Shown here: piece by piece, positions 32,911 to 44,783 of the stretch | How the letters are laid out: each line of letters opens with the position of its first letter | How positions within the stretch are numbered: the first letter of the stretch is position 1 | NCBI GenBank assembly: GCA_022419385.1 | Contig: JAJUBI010000005.1 | Location: forward strand, 1,612,001-1,676,000 | Direction: 5' to 3' | From: Paraconiothyrium sp. Pb-2020 | Taxonomy: Eukaryota > Ascomycota > Dothideomycetes > Pleosporales > Didymosphaeriaceae | Length of the DNA stretch: 64,000 bases | Notes under the pieces: model-generated | What the model saw: only the letters and a program-made list of their open reading frames with translations | Databases searched by the model: none | What the model was told of the DNA's origin: nothing | Program-made: the position numbers and the translations under genes

Positions 32911-33909
32911 ATGGCTCCGCAACCGCCTCAGACCCTGTCTGTCAAACGCAAGCGTAACGACGCTCCCGTGCACCACCTTGTCGTCGATACCGACCGCACA
33001 GTCAAACGCCAGAAGAGTGAGCCTAGATTCGCATGGCGCTTGCTACAAAGACCCGGCGATCATGTTCCTGCTGTTTTGCCATCCCCAACTGCGCAGCAGA
33101 ATCGACGCTTCCACGTTTCGCTGTCGGCGGGACAGCGCGTCCTGGTAGAAGCCGCCGATGGCTCTCAGCCAACCGTTCGCAAGCCCAGTATTTCGAGTAC
33201 AACGGAAGCAGTGGAACCACAAGTTGCAACGGGTGCCACGCCGGCCACTCCCCGTCCCCGCAAGCGCCCCGGGGCTGGAGCAGCTGTGCGCATAAACCCT
33301 GCGTATACGGCGAAACCTGAGGGGGATGTCGATCCTTCGGAAGAACATGTCAAAAACTTTGAAAAATTCTCGGAAGAGCTCGAACGGGAAGAGCTGGTGC
33401 AGTCAAAACCAGTATCAAGTCCTGTCAAGTACCTACCCACAGGCCCTGCGCGCCGCTCCAAGCCACAGCAAGTCCCTACACTCGCGGTGCAGGACCCGGA
33501 TGCTATGGATATAGACGAATATGTTATTGATACTTATGTGCGCGAGGAGCTCATGTCAGACGCTGACGGTAACATGCCTGAGCATGAGGGCATCATTGGT
33601 TACATCATTCTTAAGGAGGAGGATGAGGAGTGGTGGAACGGCGAAGACGAGAGCGATAGGGAGTTCGACTCCGATGGAGACGACGAGAATGCGGAAGATT
33701 ACTATGCCAACGACTACCCAGAGGATGAGCTTAGCTCTGACGACGAATTCGATCGCGATCCCTATCAACGCAAGTATCGCCACGGCTCAGACGATGAGGA
33801 GTATGATTTGAATGATGAAGACGCATATAGCGGCGATGAGGATGACGAACACTTTAGACGCATGACCGTACCGGGACAGGCAGCATTGTTAAATCGCCTC
33901 GGACGTTAG
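32911..33909 (+). CDS. IWR1: Iwr1-like RNA polymerase II nuclear import factor
   Basis: A single exon of 332 aa. I chose the ATG at 32911 because MAPQPPQTLSVKRKRNDAPV matches the family N-terminus (short tail, then VKRKR, likely nuclear-localisation residues); an in-frame start at 32848 adds 21 hydrophobic residues that do not fit. The Iwr1 domain begins near residue 198 with MDIDEYVIDTYVREE, continues to IGYIILKEEDEEWW, and is followed by a very acidic stretch with the signature NAEDYYANDYPEDE. In yeast Iwr1 binds assembled Pol II and directs its import. Confidence 0.9.
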   Translation: MAPQPPQTLSVKRKRNDAPVHHLVVDTDRTVKRQKSEPRFAWRLLQRPGDHVPAVLPSPTAQQNRRFHVSLSAGQRVLVEAADGSQPTVRKPSISSTTEAVEPQVATGATPATPRPRKRPGAGAAVRINPAYTAKPEGDVDPSEEHVKNFEKFSEELEREELVQSKPVSSPVKYLPTGPARRSKPQQVPTLAVQDPDAMDIDEYVIDTYVREELMSDADGNMPEHEGIIGYIILKEEDEEWWNGEDESDREFDSDGDDENAEDYYANDYPEDELSSDDEFDRDPYQRKYRHGSDDEEYDLNDEDAYSGDEDDEHFRRMTVPGQAALLNRLGR

Positions 33910-34208
33910 ACCTTTATACTTCCCCGCTTCTGTATGAAGCCATGAACTTACTTGGAGATACCCTATTGGAAAGAGTGGTCTGGACGAAATATGGTTTGGA
34001 TATGTCTCGTGCATTTTGAAGCGATGGAAAGAGCCCGTCGAATGCCACATAATGTGTCACTGCACTACTGCCCTTGTGCAATAGTATAGGACCATTAGAA
34101 GCCATAGATTTCAGGCAATACACAACTGTCTCATGTTATCATTTACACGTGTAACCTCTTTCCACCTATCAAACGCGAATTTACTACCTGCAATTGTGCC
34201 ACTAGAAT

Positions 34209-36391
34209 CTAATCCTCAAGCAACACTCTCTCCAAACCCTCGGACCGCAACTGTACAACCAGAGCTCCAATCATACTCCCTGGCCAGCTAAACCACGCCT
34301 TACTACTGCACTTGCCCGTCATAGGGTCCACAGCCTCACCAAAGGTCCCATCCCACTGCATCGCACTCTTAGTCTTCCCCCACGCCGTCCTCATGTCCTC
34401 TTCATCCTTCCTCATAACCGCATACGCTAGCTCCTGGAAATACCCTAGCACCCACGCCCCCGGGGAATGCACACTGCCCAAGCCGGGGTATGGTGGGATA
34501 CTACAGTATCCCTGTTCGTTTGCGGGCGAGAGGCCGAAGGCCATAGTGTTGTGCCATGTTCGGATCTCTGCGGGCGTGGTGACGAAAGACCAGGACTCGG
34601 CGAAGAGGGTCGGGATATCATTTGCGTCATGGTAGAAGGTGTGATTTCCTTGTCCGTCTGTCAGATACGCGAACATATCCTTGCCTAAAACGGGGTGTGT
34701 GACTGTGAACTTGCGGAGTGTGCTTGTTCGTAGTGAGGTTGCCAACTCGTCCAGAGCGAAGCTTGAGGTTTGGGAAGGCGAATACAAACAATCATGGAGA
34801 TCGCGCAAGCGTGTCAGCATGTGCCAAAGCAGGACGTGGCTTGAGAAATGGTACGGGTATAACACTGCATCGTCACCGGGTGTTTCGTCGGTGGGCCACA
34901 ATCCTGTTTTGATATCACGCTTCGACTGGAGCAGGTCTACCACCTTGTTCACGACACCCAGCTCCAAGATGTCCCGTACGAAAGCCATGTCAGCGGGAAA
35001 GTAGTCGAGATAGTCGCACAATTCCAGCAGGGGGTAGCATTGCTGATCCAGTTGGAACACTGGCCCGTCTTTAGGCTTTCCCGTTACGATGTAAGAGCGA
35101 TGCCAGTACCCATTGGGTCGTTGCGCCACCTTGAAAACCCAATCTAGATGGCCCTTCACGATATAGTGGATCCTTGAGATGTATTCCCATCGTAGTCCAT
35201 TATCACACAGGAGAAGAGAAGAGTGCTTGTGGGATTCGTAAAGAAGACGGAGTTGCCAGTAGTTGTCCCTGTTCCACCCTAACGGGAGGGCGACGTGGTC
35301 AGTAAGAATACATACAGAAGTCGCAGAAGCAGAAACCACGGGCACGGTGCAGTTGGCTAGGATATAGTCGACGTTCCGGCGGAGGATGTAGGTCGTTAGT
35401 GTGAATTGCTTCAACCATGTAAAGTCGTTGTGATTTGTTCCTTCTTCGCTCTCGTTCCCTTTTCCATCAAGGTTGTGAGATACTAGTTGGTAGGATTCCT
35501 CATCTGCTACGAAGCGAAACCTATTTTCGAGAGTGATTGAACTGTGAGGTTCGAATCCTAGATGATGCGGGATGTTCAAATCGAGCGGAGCATTGCGGAC
35601 TTCTTGATCGTTCGAGGGCCACTCGACGCTGGTAAAATTTCCTTCCAGTTTCACTATGCGACCCACTTCGCCGAACAACCGAGCACCAAGCTCTGGGTTC
35701 GTCACGTTGACAGAACCCCGATTGGTGAGAGAAAAGATATTCCGAGATTTGGGAAGAGGGATTGGTCCGCCTTCCGTGAGCTGGCCATAAGATGCGCGAT
35801 TGAGGCTAACGCATAGGTTAACATCGCAATCTAGTGCGGTTGCAGTGGCCTTGTTGTTCTTGACAGTGACCCATTGTAAGATGTCACCGCCCTTGACTAC
35901 TTGTACTTGGATTGAGACATTTAGGTCCTTTTCTAGAGCGAAGTCAAAGGTAGCAACATTCGCTTTCGGTATGTTGATAGCAACCTTGGATACGTCGGAT
36001 CGGAAGCTGATTCCTAGTCCGGGCCTGCTCTCCTGGATCCAGCAGAGCATACGTTTTCGATAGTCGCGGACATATTCTGGATCGTAGAATCTGGATCCAT
36101 CGAACTGCTCGAAAGGAGACGCAACAACTATACCATGCTCGGGGTGGAAGGTGCTAGCTTGCAAGATCTGTGGCGGCTTCAGTCGTGCGGTTGTCGCAGA
36201 TTGAACGAGATTGGTACTCTGCCATAAGTATCAAGAGAGAGTGAGACTCCATCTTGTCCAATGTCGACCGTCTTGTCCGGTTTTCGTATTCGAAGGTCGA
36301 AATGTGTAGGCTGCGAGTAGCCGCAAGAGTCGTCACTGCCTTGTTGGCTATGTTGATTCTCGGTACCCGACATGATGTCTGCCGTGGGCAT
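34209..36391 (-). CDS. six-hairpin glycosidase-like protein
   Basis: Two exons, 36391-36218 and 36167-34209, encode 710 aa. The intron (GTACCA...CACAG) joins DTYGR to ILQASTFHPEHG. An ATG at 36373 is an alternative start. The N-terminal ~280 residues are beta-rich (FDLRIRKPDKTVDIG, FEQFDGSRFYDP), like the supersandwich domain of GH15/GH65-type enzymes. The C-terminal half is alpha-helical and rich in W, Y and D with LGWNRDNYWQLRLL (~350), GYWHRSYIVTGKPKDG, FQLDQQCYPLLELCDY and TDETPGDDAVLYPYHFSSH (~480), which resemble the (alpha/alpha)6 barrel of six-hairpin glycosidases. No signal peptide, so an intracellular enzyme is likely. Substrate and exact family are not recognised. It is divergent from a Zn2Cys6 regulator 266 bp away. 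Confidence 0.78.
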
Positions 36392-36657
36392 GGAGATCAG
36401 ACCTCACTAAAGCAAAGACGATACATTGAAGCCATACTCGAAGGAACTGTCTGTTCAGTTTTGACCAGACACCGTAGCCCCACGTGATTCCGCACCAGCC
36501 GTGGAGGGCTATCGCTTTGGCGGGTACGTCACCCGTTACGCTAAGACCCCACAGGCTGCCCCAGGTTTCTGGCCTGCAACAGTCCCCACAATCCACCACC
36601 GCTCCCACCACGCGTCATGTTACTAGCGGAAGACGCTCCCGGCCTGCCCACCTCACG

Positions 36658-39011
36658 ATGCAGGACGATTCAGCTCGCACGCAGCGGTTGCCTGTGAACC
36701 CGCGGCGCCGCAAAGTTGCTCCAGAGAACAGGAAACGCGTGGCTAGGGCGTAAGCTAGCTTCGGTCTCTCAATCGAGTAGTCTCACGAGCTCTGACCTTC
36801 TTATAGGTGCAATAGCTGTAATGTACGCCGCGTGAAATGTTCAGGTGAGATCTGATTGGGCTCGCACCTGAATCGTGGGACTTGTACTTACCATGCATCC
36901 ATCCTCAGGCGAACAGCCTTGTCAACAATGTCGGGCAGCCTCGAGAGAATGCATTTACCCTGCCGAAGAGCCTCTGAAGGGGGCATCACTGAAGGAGGAG
37001 CTAGAGCGTCTCCGCAAAAAGTGCGACCATTTGGAGAAATGTCTGCAAACAGTGCTTCCAGACAACGTGGCAAGAGATAACTTGCTCCACAGCGTGAAGT
37101 CTGAAGATACCCCTCCCGCAGCCTCAGTATACTCAGAATCATCTGCAGTTGACGATGGAGAGACGACTGAGGGCCGCATGCTTTTCGACCCGGATGGCAA
37201 TATGAGATTTCTTGGGGAGACGTCTGGCGCGACGTTTCTCGATCTCCTGAAAGCTTTCATGCTGACGCTCATGCCGTTGGCGTTTGTGCCAGAACCCGGG
37301 GAAACAGTGCCTGAAGATGGATCAACATTTGTTGCCTCTTTGGGGCGATACCAGACTTTTGATTCAAGGCCGCTTCTCGACTTGGATGTGGATCCATTTT
37401 GGCTACCTACTCGGACGGAAATGATCATGATGCTGGCAGAGCTGCGTTATCACGTTCAAGATGGCAATGGGGATTTCCCTTCCGGAGGCATATACTACTG
37501 GGGCGATCTTAGCTCCATGCCTGAGGCCATCACACTGACCATATCTCAGTCTGAAGCAGCAATTTCAGATCGCTATCGCTACCTTGCCTTCAATCATGTT
37601 TCCTTCGCGTTTGCAGCACAGGTTCTGAACCAATCGTTACATCAAGGCGAAATACACGCTGGAGACGCATACTTCAAAAGAGCTAGACTACTCCTCGGTA
37701 ACCCACTGGACACAGTTCGGTTCTCACTAAGGGATGTGCCCGTACTTGCTTTAATGGCCCTTTACTTGATTGAGATTAACCGTCGCGATGCTGCATATGT
37801 ATATACAAGCTTGGCTATGCACATTGCCGTAACGCACGGTGCAGCCAGGCATTGCGTTGATGAGGCCAGTAAACGGGTCTTCTGGACCATCTATGTTCTC
37901 GATCGATGGCTAAGCTGCTTAATGGGTAGGCCTCCGACACTCGCTGATGAGGCCATCCGGCTTCCCTTGCCACTTGATGCGCCGTAAGCTATATCAATTC
38001 TGATGCCTTTAATCGGCTGATTCAGTGTAGAAACATGCCTTCTTCTGCCGGTCTTCGTGCCCACGTACAACTCGCACGTATATCGGGATTCATAGTTTGT
38101 GAGACGTATAAGATCGCACCCAAGAAGCTAGACATGAACTCGGCAGCCCCTGACGTTGATAAGCCCATGGGATTGCTGCGAGACTGGCTTACGCACCTGC
38201 CCGCGTCGCTGCAAATGTCTTCAGATCAGCCAAGTGCCGATCCCGCATGTTGCATCCTCCACATGGCGCACAACCAGGTACTTCTTCCCTTACCATCTTA
38301 CCGTTCTGTGTGCCAAGTTCGAATTCTGTGCCATCATCTTGGACCGCTGTGAGCGAAATCGACGCGTGCCACAGTGTCTGGTGTCGGCCATTTAAATATA
38401 TTGCTAATACTTCACAAATATAGCTCATCCTGATCACCACTCGTCCGATTCTTCTCACGGCGGTGAAACGTGCCGTGGCAGAGCGGTACATGAACGCTTG
38501 CAGCTGGAAATTAGAACAACAACCGCATTTCAACCGTATAGATGCCTGTTCGAAAGCTGCGCAGCGCAACATTCACCTGGCGCAGTGGGTCATGCAGCTT
38601 TACAGTACGAGACGACTCCTTCAAGCGGGACTGCATTTCGTATTCAATGCGGCCGTCATCCTCCTCCTCAATCGAGTGCTACGGAACCAATCGGCTGCGA
38701 AAGAAATAGACTTCGCCATCGACGTGTTCACTCAACAGTCTCGTATAGGGACCAACTACGAGCGGGATTGTCTGCAGGTTTTGAAGGATCTCAAGATTTT
38801 GATTGACCGATTCTTGTCTGGATCATGTGCAACGCAACAGAGTTATTCCACGGATCCCGCAAGCGTATCGCAAGGCTTCTTCAATGATGCCCAATTTGAC
38901 GTCGCCCAGGGCCGGCAAATATTACCAAGCGACGGAGGCAATGTGTACCAAGAATTGATGACTTGGATTCAAAACGACAGCACACAATTACATAGTAGCT
39001 TCCGGATCTAA
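36658..39011 (+). CDS. Zn2Cys6 fungal-specific transcription factor
   Basis: Five exons, 36658-36749, 36807-36844, 36909-37983, 38031-38277 and 38424-39011, encode 679 aa. The zinc cluster appears only after splicing of exons 1-3: C32-x2-C35-x6-C42-x5-C48-x2-C51-x6-C58, preceded by a basic stretch NPRRRKVAPENRKR. A coiled-coil dimerisation helix follows (LKEELERLRKKCDHLEKCL). The fungal-specific TF domain is in exon 3 (YVYTSLAMHIAVTHGAARH, KRVFWTIYVLDRWLSCLMGRPPTL) and continues through exons 4-5 (HMAHNQLILITTRPIL). Introns carry good signals such as GTAAGC...TAG and GTGAGA...TCAG. Its start is 266 bp from the divergent glycosidase-like gene, which it might regulate; that is inference. Confidence 0.9.
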
Positions 39012-39628
39012 CATGTAACTTCTACGTGTGAGACACCACTTTCAGGGGCACCTCCAATCAGGACAATCGCCCCTAATGTCAAGCGTGCTTCGATTTTGCC
39101 ATTCGTACAATACAGCATGCTGCACAAGTTGGCGGTACGGCGGCGCTGTTCAAGAGCATTTATTTCGAATCGAGTCAAGCCGGCAGTCACGGGTGCCAAT
39201 GCAACATGGGGTACGGTACCCGCGCAGCATTGTGGATGTCTCGAAGGAGCCATTGACGAATTCATAAGTTGCGTGGCTACAAGAGCTTGAACCTGCGCAT
39301 ATTGTAACCAGGCACGCCAATCACAGACATCGAAATATACGCGGCTGTGGATGATCAACGGTTTTCAGCGACTTAATGAGGTCCAAGGTTTTTGGACAAA
39401 TTCTTCAGCAGTGAAGTGCCTCGGACGACAGCCACAGGCGAGTAACATCTACTCGAGCTTGAACAGATGACTTGAACCGGTGCCATGGTGTTTCGACCTG
39501 GCGTGGCGCAAAGCCTATCTGTACGGCAGGCTGTACCGGCCCCATCTGCGATAAACGCCGGCGTGCGATTCTGTCCAGGTAACTCATTGAAAGGCACAAA
39601 CCCTATCGTGCTATATTAATTGTATACC
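39012..39628. other. convergent intergenic region
   Basis: 617 bp between the 3' ends of the transcription factor and cupin genes. Only short open frames. No feature seen. Confidence 0.5.
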
Positions 39629-40324
39629 TCATAGCTTACTCGTTATAGTCTCGTGCCATAAACCACGCATTCCATCCCTACTATCACCCAACACTGGATC
39701 CCTCTCTGGCACCGGGACGTTCCACACCTGCTTCTCTCTCCCCTTATGGTCACCACCCACGGCAAAATCCCACTCGTTCCCATACGGATAACTCCCCATC
39801 ATCTGGAAACTTTCACCGATCTTGATACCTTGAAAGAATTCGCGAGCTTTCTTCTCATCCCGTATAACTTTCCCATCCTCGTCTTTACACTGAAAGAATG
39901 CAAACTCCACCGGACTAGGCTTTGGATCGTACGTCTTATGCGCCAGCCCCGCAGGCAGTATGAAAACATCGCCCCGCTTCGCCTCAACCCATATCCCGCC
40001 ATCCTCATGTCCATCCCCATGAGTATGCTCCTCTGCATTATCCGAGGTATCTGCCACGCCGAACCGGATCGTTGCGCCTTCGCCTGAGATAACCGTCATA
40101 GCTTCATGGGCGGCGCTGTGGTAGTGCGAAGTCTGCGTAGGGCCGTAGCGCGCTACCCATTGCGACTCCCAGCCATTCGACTTGTACAAGTCATAAAGTT
40201 CTGCGCAGTTGAAATCGGGTCTGGAGACTTTATCTAAGAAGAGGCCAGGGTAGTGGATCAGGACGTGGGGGGAGTTGGGAATGAGAGAAGTGGGTTTCAG
40301 GGTGTAGGTGCGGACTACGACCAT
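39629..40324 (-). CDS. cupin-domain protein (YjlB-like)
   Basis: A single exon of 231 aa from the ATG at 40324 (MVVVRTYTLKPTSLIPNSPH); the longer in-frame extension to 40567 has no family resemblance. One RmlC-type cupin is visible. Motif 1 is SHYHSAAHEAMTVISGEG (about 66-83), with H67, H69 and E74 as likely metal ligands. Motif 2 is GDVFILPAGLAHK (about 121-133). The arrangement resembles bacterial YjlB-like cupins, whose substrate is unknown. A His/Asp-rich loop (EEHTHGDGHEDGG) lies between the motifs. Cytosolic, no signal peptide. Confidence 0.85.
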   Translation of the reverse strand: MVVVRTYTLKPTSLIPNSPHVLIHYPGLFLDKVSRPDFNCAELYDLYKSNGWESQWVARYGPTQTSHYHSAAHEAMTVISGEGATIRFGVADTSDNAEEHTHGDGHEDGGIWVEAKRGDVFILPAGLAHKTYDPKPSPVEFAFFQCKDEDGKVIRDEKKAREFFQGIKIGESFQMMGSYPYGNEWDFAVGGDHKGREKQVWNVPVPERDPVLGDSRDGMRGLWHETITSKL

Positions 40325-41097
40325 GCTGGTGGTGTCTGTGAGTGTTGAGTAGGAATGGGCTGCGAATATGAATTGAACGTGCAAATGGAGAGATATTATA
40401 GATATGAAGAATGGCCGGAGATAGCCGCAATCGGCGCTAAATATGTACCCAGTCGGTGGGAGCTGCGGTAAGCTACCCCGCTCTACGGAAGCTACACCGT
40501 AGCGTCGTGCGCGACTCAATTGGCATGACGAATCATTACCGGGAGTACATACATATGTACTATGCACCTGGTGAGTATGTCAGACGCGCTATTGCCCTGT
40601 TTCGTTAGATGCCTGATATGGCAGTGTTTCGTGCAGTGCACGCCCATGACCTAAGGTTGACGAGCGGCGCAACCACAATGCTTTTGCGAGCTTCACACAT
40701 AGTATACCCTCTGTATGGTGAACGCAGTGCATACGTTCCACTCTTGACCCTAGTACGCGAATCAAATGTAGACAGTTCACACGTCTAGTGAAGGTTTGAA
40801 CAATCCATAAGCCATGTGCTCCATACATGAACCTGACTTGGTGGAAAAGTTTTGAAGTTTTCGGCGTGAAACAGGGAAACTAAACCATCAGTTTGGAGCA
40901 ATAGCGCCGGCAAGTGAGAAAGCTTTGAACGTCTGGTCTTGCATTGGGTATAATAAAGAAATTCATCTACCAGGTAGGCGCAATCGATGCCAAGAAACAA
41001 AAATTTGGATGCCTCTCCTGCAAGATGCAGATGGTACCGTACATCGGAGCTTCGAGAGCCGCCGGTCTGAGCATCCTGCGACATAATGCCTCTAGCC
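40325..41097. other. intergenic, tandem minus-strand genes
   Basis: 773 bp between the Nudix gene stop and the cupin start, holding the 3' flank of the former... and the promoter of the latter lies at its left edge. No gene recognised. Confidence 0.45.
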
Positions 41098-42222
41098 CTA
41101 GGGCCGTTTCCTCTTCCTCTGCTCATCCGGTCTGGCAGGCATGTCCGGCAGGATGCCGCCTTCCCTCTTCAAGTTCTCGTACAAGCCCAGTGCAGCAAGA
41201 CATTTGGCATCTCTCCCTCCTTCCCTCCATAAGTGTTTAAAAGGGACTACCTTCAGCGTGATGACTTCACCCTCCTCTCTCAACCCAGTGTTGCGCGACT
41301 GCAAATTTTCGATTTCCTGTCTGCTGAGTCGTTTCTGCAGTAACATCAAGGGAAGAAACTCGTCACAGCCGCCAGGACTAGGGTACATGGAGTCTTGAAC
41401 AGTTTCCCGGAAGGTATCCTCCTCGTTGTAGTTGGTAGATGGCTGCTGGTGGATGTCTCTAACAGCGGCTTCGGACATGTTGAAGAGGTCAGACTTGTTG
41501 ACGGTTATGCCAACTTCTTCTTTGATCTCCTCACCGGCCTTGCCCCCAAGATCGCCGCTGTCATCAAGCATGCCGGCGGGTAGTTCGGCGAAAGCGAGAG
41601 AACCTGCGGCTATACGCGGTTGGATTGCGAGGACAGAGAGTAGCTCTGGTTCTTGTTCTTCATCTAGTTTCTGTCGCTCCTTCTCTTCTCCGTCGTAGGG
41701 TTGGATGATGATCTACGCGCAATCAGTTAAGAATAATGGCACGTGGCGGATACTTCAACATACAAGAACACCCACGCTGCCTCCACGAAGGAATACGGCC
41801 CCAGGAAGCCACGCTTTCTTTCCATCTTCTAAGTGATCAGCCTCTATAGCGCACTGCGCCTTCAGAAAGCCCAGTTTTCCCGGAGGCTTGCCAGCTGGGA
41901 ACCACGTAGGGGCTTGGAGATCAACGCTCCTTAGTTTGTACTGATTTTTGTGGAATACGTGATGAGGATGCTGCTGCAAGGCTAGGTTCTGGAGCAGTCC
42001 GGTCAGCCAGTTTTTATATGCCGGCATGCTCTCAATGATTTCTTTGGTGCCTCTGGGGTCCTGCGGGAGGTAAACCCTGCATGCCACCTCGTTTCCGTCG
42101 TGGACATGGCTTGCGACCGGTTGTTGATTGAAGGACGTAAGTTCGAAGTATTTCCTCTGTGCACCATCGAATACTGTCTGACGTTGCGGCCTATTGTCCG
42201 AGATACACTGGTCTTCGTCCAT
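41098..42222 (-). CDS. Nudix hydrolase (ADP-sugar / NDP-sugar type)
   Basis: Two exons, 42222-41764 and 41712-41098, encode 357 aa. The intron is GTATGT...AACTGA...GTAG, phase 0, joining GGSVGVL to IIIQPYDGEE. The Nudix box is PAGMLDDSGDLGGKAGEEIKEE (about 198-219): the EEIKEEVGI core is intact but the upstream part has extra Gly and Asp as in fungal NDP-sugar pyrophosphatase-like members. The N-terminal part (ESMPAYKNWLTGLLQNLALQ, LRSVDLQA, GKLGFLKAQCAIE) forms the domain typical of this group. The C-terminus ends in basic residues RKRKRP. The N-terminal ~45 residues before the conserved part are uncertain, and an upstream exon cannot be excluded. Confidence 0.85.
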
Positions 42223-42649
42223 GATTCCGTTGGTGTGGGCAGACGTTTGTCGGTTGTCTACTCCCAAGATATGGCTGTCTTAACCAGGTGTGTGTGCGCT
42301 AGATATGGCGAGTCTGGGGTTCCAGTGAAGATACTTTCCCTGCTCAGCCTGTATCGTGGAGGTGGCTGGAAGCAGTTGTGTAAAGAAGCAGAGAGTGAGA
42401 GGGGGACAAAGAAGCAGCTGGAGGCATGACTCTATCAGAAGCACCGCGCCGTGACTGTTCGCAGGCTGTGTCGCCGGTCAAACCGCTGTGGTGCCTGATG
42501 CAGATGCAAGTGGTGCCCCGCGCTCAGCCCCGCCATTCCCGCCTTCTGCGGCAACAAGGCGCTTAATTCCGGGGCATTCTGGATCGTCGTGGGAGACTCG
42601 ACTCTCTCCATCTTTTCCATCGGAGCTGTGCATTGTCTTCGACACCGCC
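42223..42649. other. divergent promoter region Nudix / RING gene
   Basis: 427 bp between the two chosen start codons. Parts may be 5' UTR or missed 5' coding sequence of either gene, since both N-termini are uncertain. Confidence 0.4.
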
Positions 42650-44450
42650 ATGGGCACTCTTACCGCTGGCTGCCCCCGGTTGGATGCGCATTGTCCGCAC
42701 AAGCTCGCAACTTCATGCCGCCTTACCAGCACACCCAGCTGCTGCGCGTGCGCAGACGAGCGCCCCCACTCGCGTCTCTATCGTGTATACATTGACGGTG
42801 TGGGCTATGTGCAGCGAGGAACGCGATGGCAGAGCTACTGTTGGTTCTGCAAGGGTAGGTTTGCCTCCCTTTGCATGGACCTTTTGTCTACTACTCTCGT
42901 GTGCCACTGTCAGTCGTTCACTGGGGTTCATGACCGGACCCTGTTCCGCTCTTGCCAACAACGGCTTTCGGATTATGTGCTGACGCATGTAACCAGAGTT
43001 CTGGAGTAACAGGTTAGCAGCCACGGATCCCCCGCTCGAAGCCGCCCAGACACAGATCCCCCATATCCCAGACCAGTCCGAGTTCCTCGAGCGTTGGTTT
43101 GAATTCCACCAGGGCTATCGCATAGTCACCCAGCCAGACAGGTCCGAAGCGCGCATAGCTGTAATAGGAGAACCCTTCAGCGACGTCAGCCCGGGTTTTC
43201 TGCCTCGAACCGTGGATCAGCTGAGGGCGGGCCGCCAGAACGACGCTTCCAGGCCGGACAACGTCTTCAGAAGGAGGAGATTGACTTCCGAGAACGAGAG
43301 ACCAGCAGAACCACAACAGAGCATTGAGGACGCGTTGGATAACCTCCTTGAGGGATTATCAGACGACGACGAGGCATCCGAGCTGGTAGCGAGCGAAGCA
43401 CATAACGCAGATATGCCGCATAGGACCAGTACTGCCGGTCTTTCGCGGCCACTAACGCGAACTGAAATCAACCTCCAACGCGCCCGCGATCGCCTCACTC
43501 GCGTCTTCGGATCAAGGGAAGATGTACAGCGTGAGGATTACGAGAGCCCCCTTTCGACAATGTACAACCGGGCAGAAGAACGCTACCGACAAGCAGAAGA
43601 GCGACGCACGACTGGCGACACCACAGACCCGCGGATAAATAACCGGAATGACCTCCCCCGCCAAGAGCGAAGAGAGCTGGAAGAGCAGATGCTTTGGGGC
43701 GTGCTTCAAGACTCGCGACGTTCATTCTTGGAGCGCTATCAAGAAGACAACGTGAGGAGCTACGCGGACTCGCCCAGTAACACGGATTCGTTCAATAGGA
43801 GGATGGAAGCCTCGAACGCTGCCATCGCAGAGCTTGATTCAAGTTACCGAGTAGTGCCCGATGACTCTACGTCCTCATCAAACACGACTTCAATATCATC
43901 CTCCTCTCTCCGCACCTCTCTAGACCAGATCACTTCGGACCTCTCCCGCCTCCAAGCAGCCACCGACGCTGTCGCTAATGCCCGCATCGCCCTCGTGCGC
44001 CGGCGTCCTGTACGCCCGCTTTTCACAGAACCCACACAAACTCTTGACCAACCAGACCGCCCGCCACCACTCACCGACGCTCAAATGACGAAGAAGCTAG
44101 ACTGCCAAGTCTGCTACAGTCAGATAGCCGACATCGCTGTGCTACCATGCGGGCACATGGTTATGTGTCAGTGGTGTGCCGATATCGTGGTACCCGTACG
44201 GCACAGTCATATTCCCGCGCGGCCTAGCAAGTGTCCTATGTGCAGGAAGACGGTCAAGCAGAGGTTCAAGATCCATACTGGAGGCGATGATGTAGTTTCG
44301 AAAGACAATCAGCCTGCAGGAAGCGAAGCAGAGAACACGTCCGCAGAGGCTATTGATGCGGACGACGACCTGGGTACTGATGATGCTCTAGCCCGATTAC
44401 AAGACCTAGGAGGACCAACACTAGAGGCGCAAGGACCGGAAGTCATATAG
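42650..44450 (+). CDS. RING finger protein, putative E3 ubiquitin ligase
   Basis: Two exons, 42650-42854 and 42997-44450, encode 552 aa. The 142-nt intron (GTAGGT...GTAACCAG) joins WQSYCWFCK to EFWSNRLAA, producing the conserved segment YRVYIDGVGYVQRGTRW...CWFCKEFW found in fungal homologues. A central disordered, charged part contains RQERRELEEQMLW. The C3HC4 RING lies at about 438-481: C-QVC...LPCGHMVMCQWC...CPMCRK, a spacing like MUL1/IAP-type RINGs. It probably ubiquitinates proteins, but the target is unknown. The ATG at 42650 is the best available start in this frame; the Cys-rich stretch right after it may be part of the fold. Confidence 0.8.
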
Positions 44451-44783
44451 AGGACATAGTATGCATTGGCTTGGGCCTAAAGACGACAGCCTGTGCGTGT
44501 AAGGAATGTTCATGATGACTATGATTATAAGTACATAATGCTTCAGTTAACATATCAAGGTTGACTATTTACTTAGATAGGTATAGCAACAGAAACTTGG
44601 CGGCACACACATGGGTTTCGAAAAAGCTTGCCGAAGTACTGTTACATCGAGATAATCAACGCGAAGGCATGACTAGAGTGATAATCGGAGCCGCAATTAG
44701 CAAAGACAAAACATGAACCGATATGAAAGTGCGTCTTAATACACAACATCTATGCTCACAACCATCTCTTCTCCGCCCTCGAT
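44451..44783. other. convergent intergenic region
   Basis: 333 bp between the RING gene and the peroxiredoxin gene. AT-richer than the genes, consistent with 3' UTRs. Nothing else seen. Confidence 0.5.

Noticed and set aside
24000..44000. Possible secondary-metabolite cluster around the membrane protein, transporter, transcription factor, cupin and Nudix genes
   Set aside because: No polyketide synthase, peptide synthetase, terpene synthase or P450 is present, and housekeeping genes such as IWR1 lie between them.
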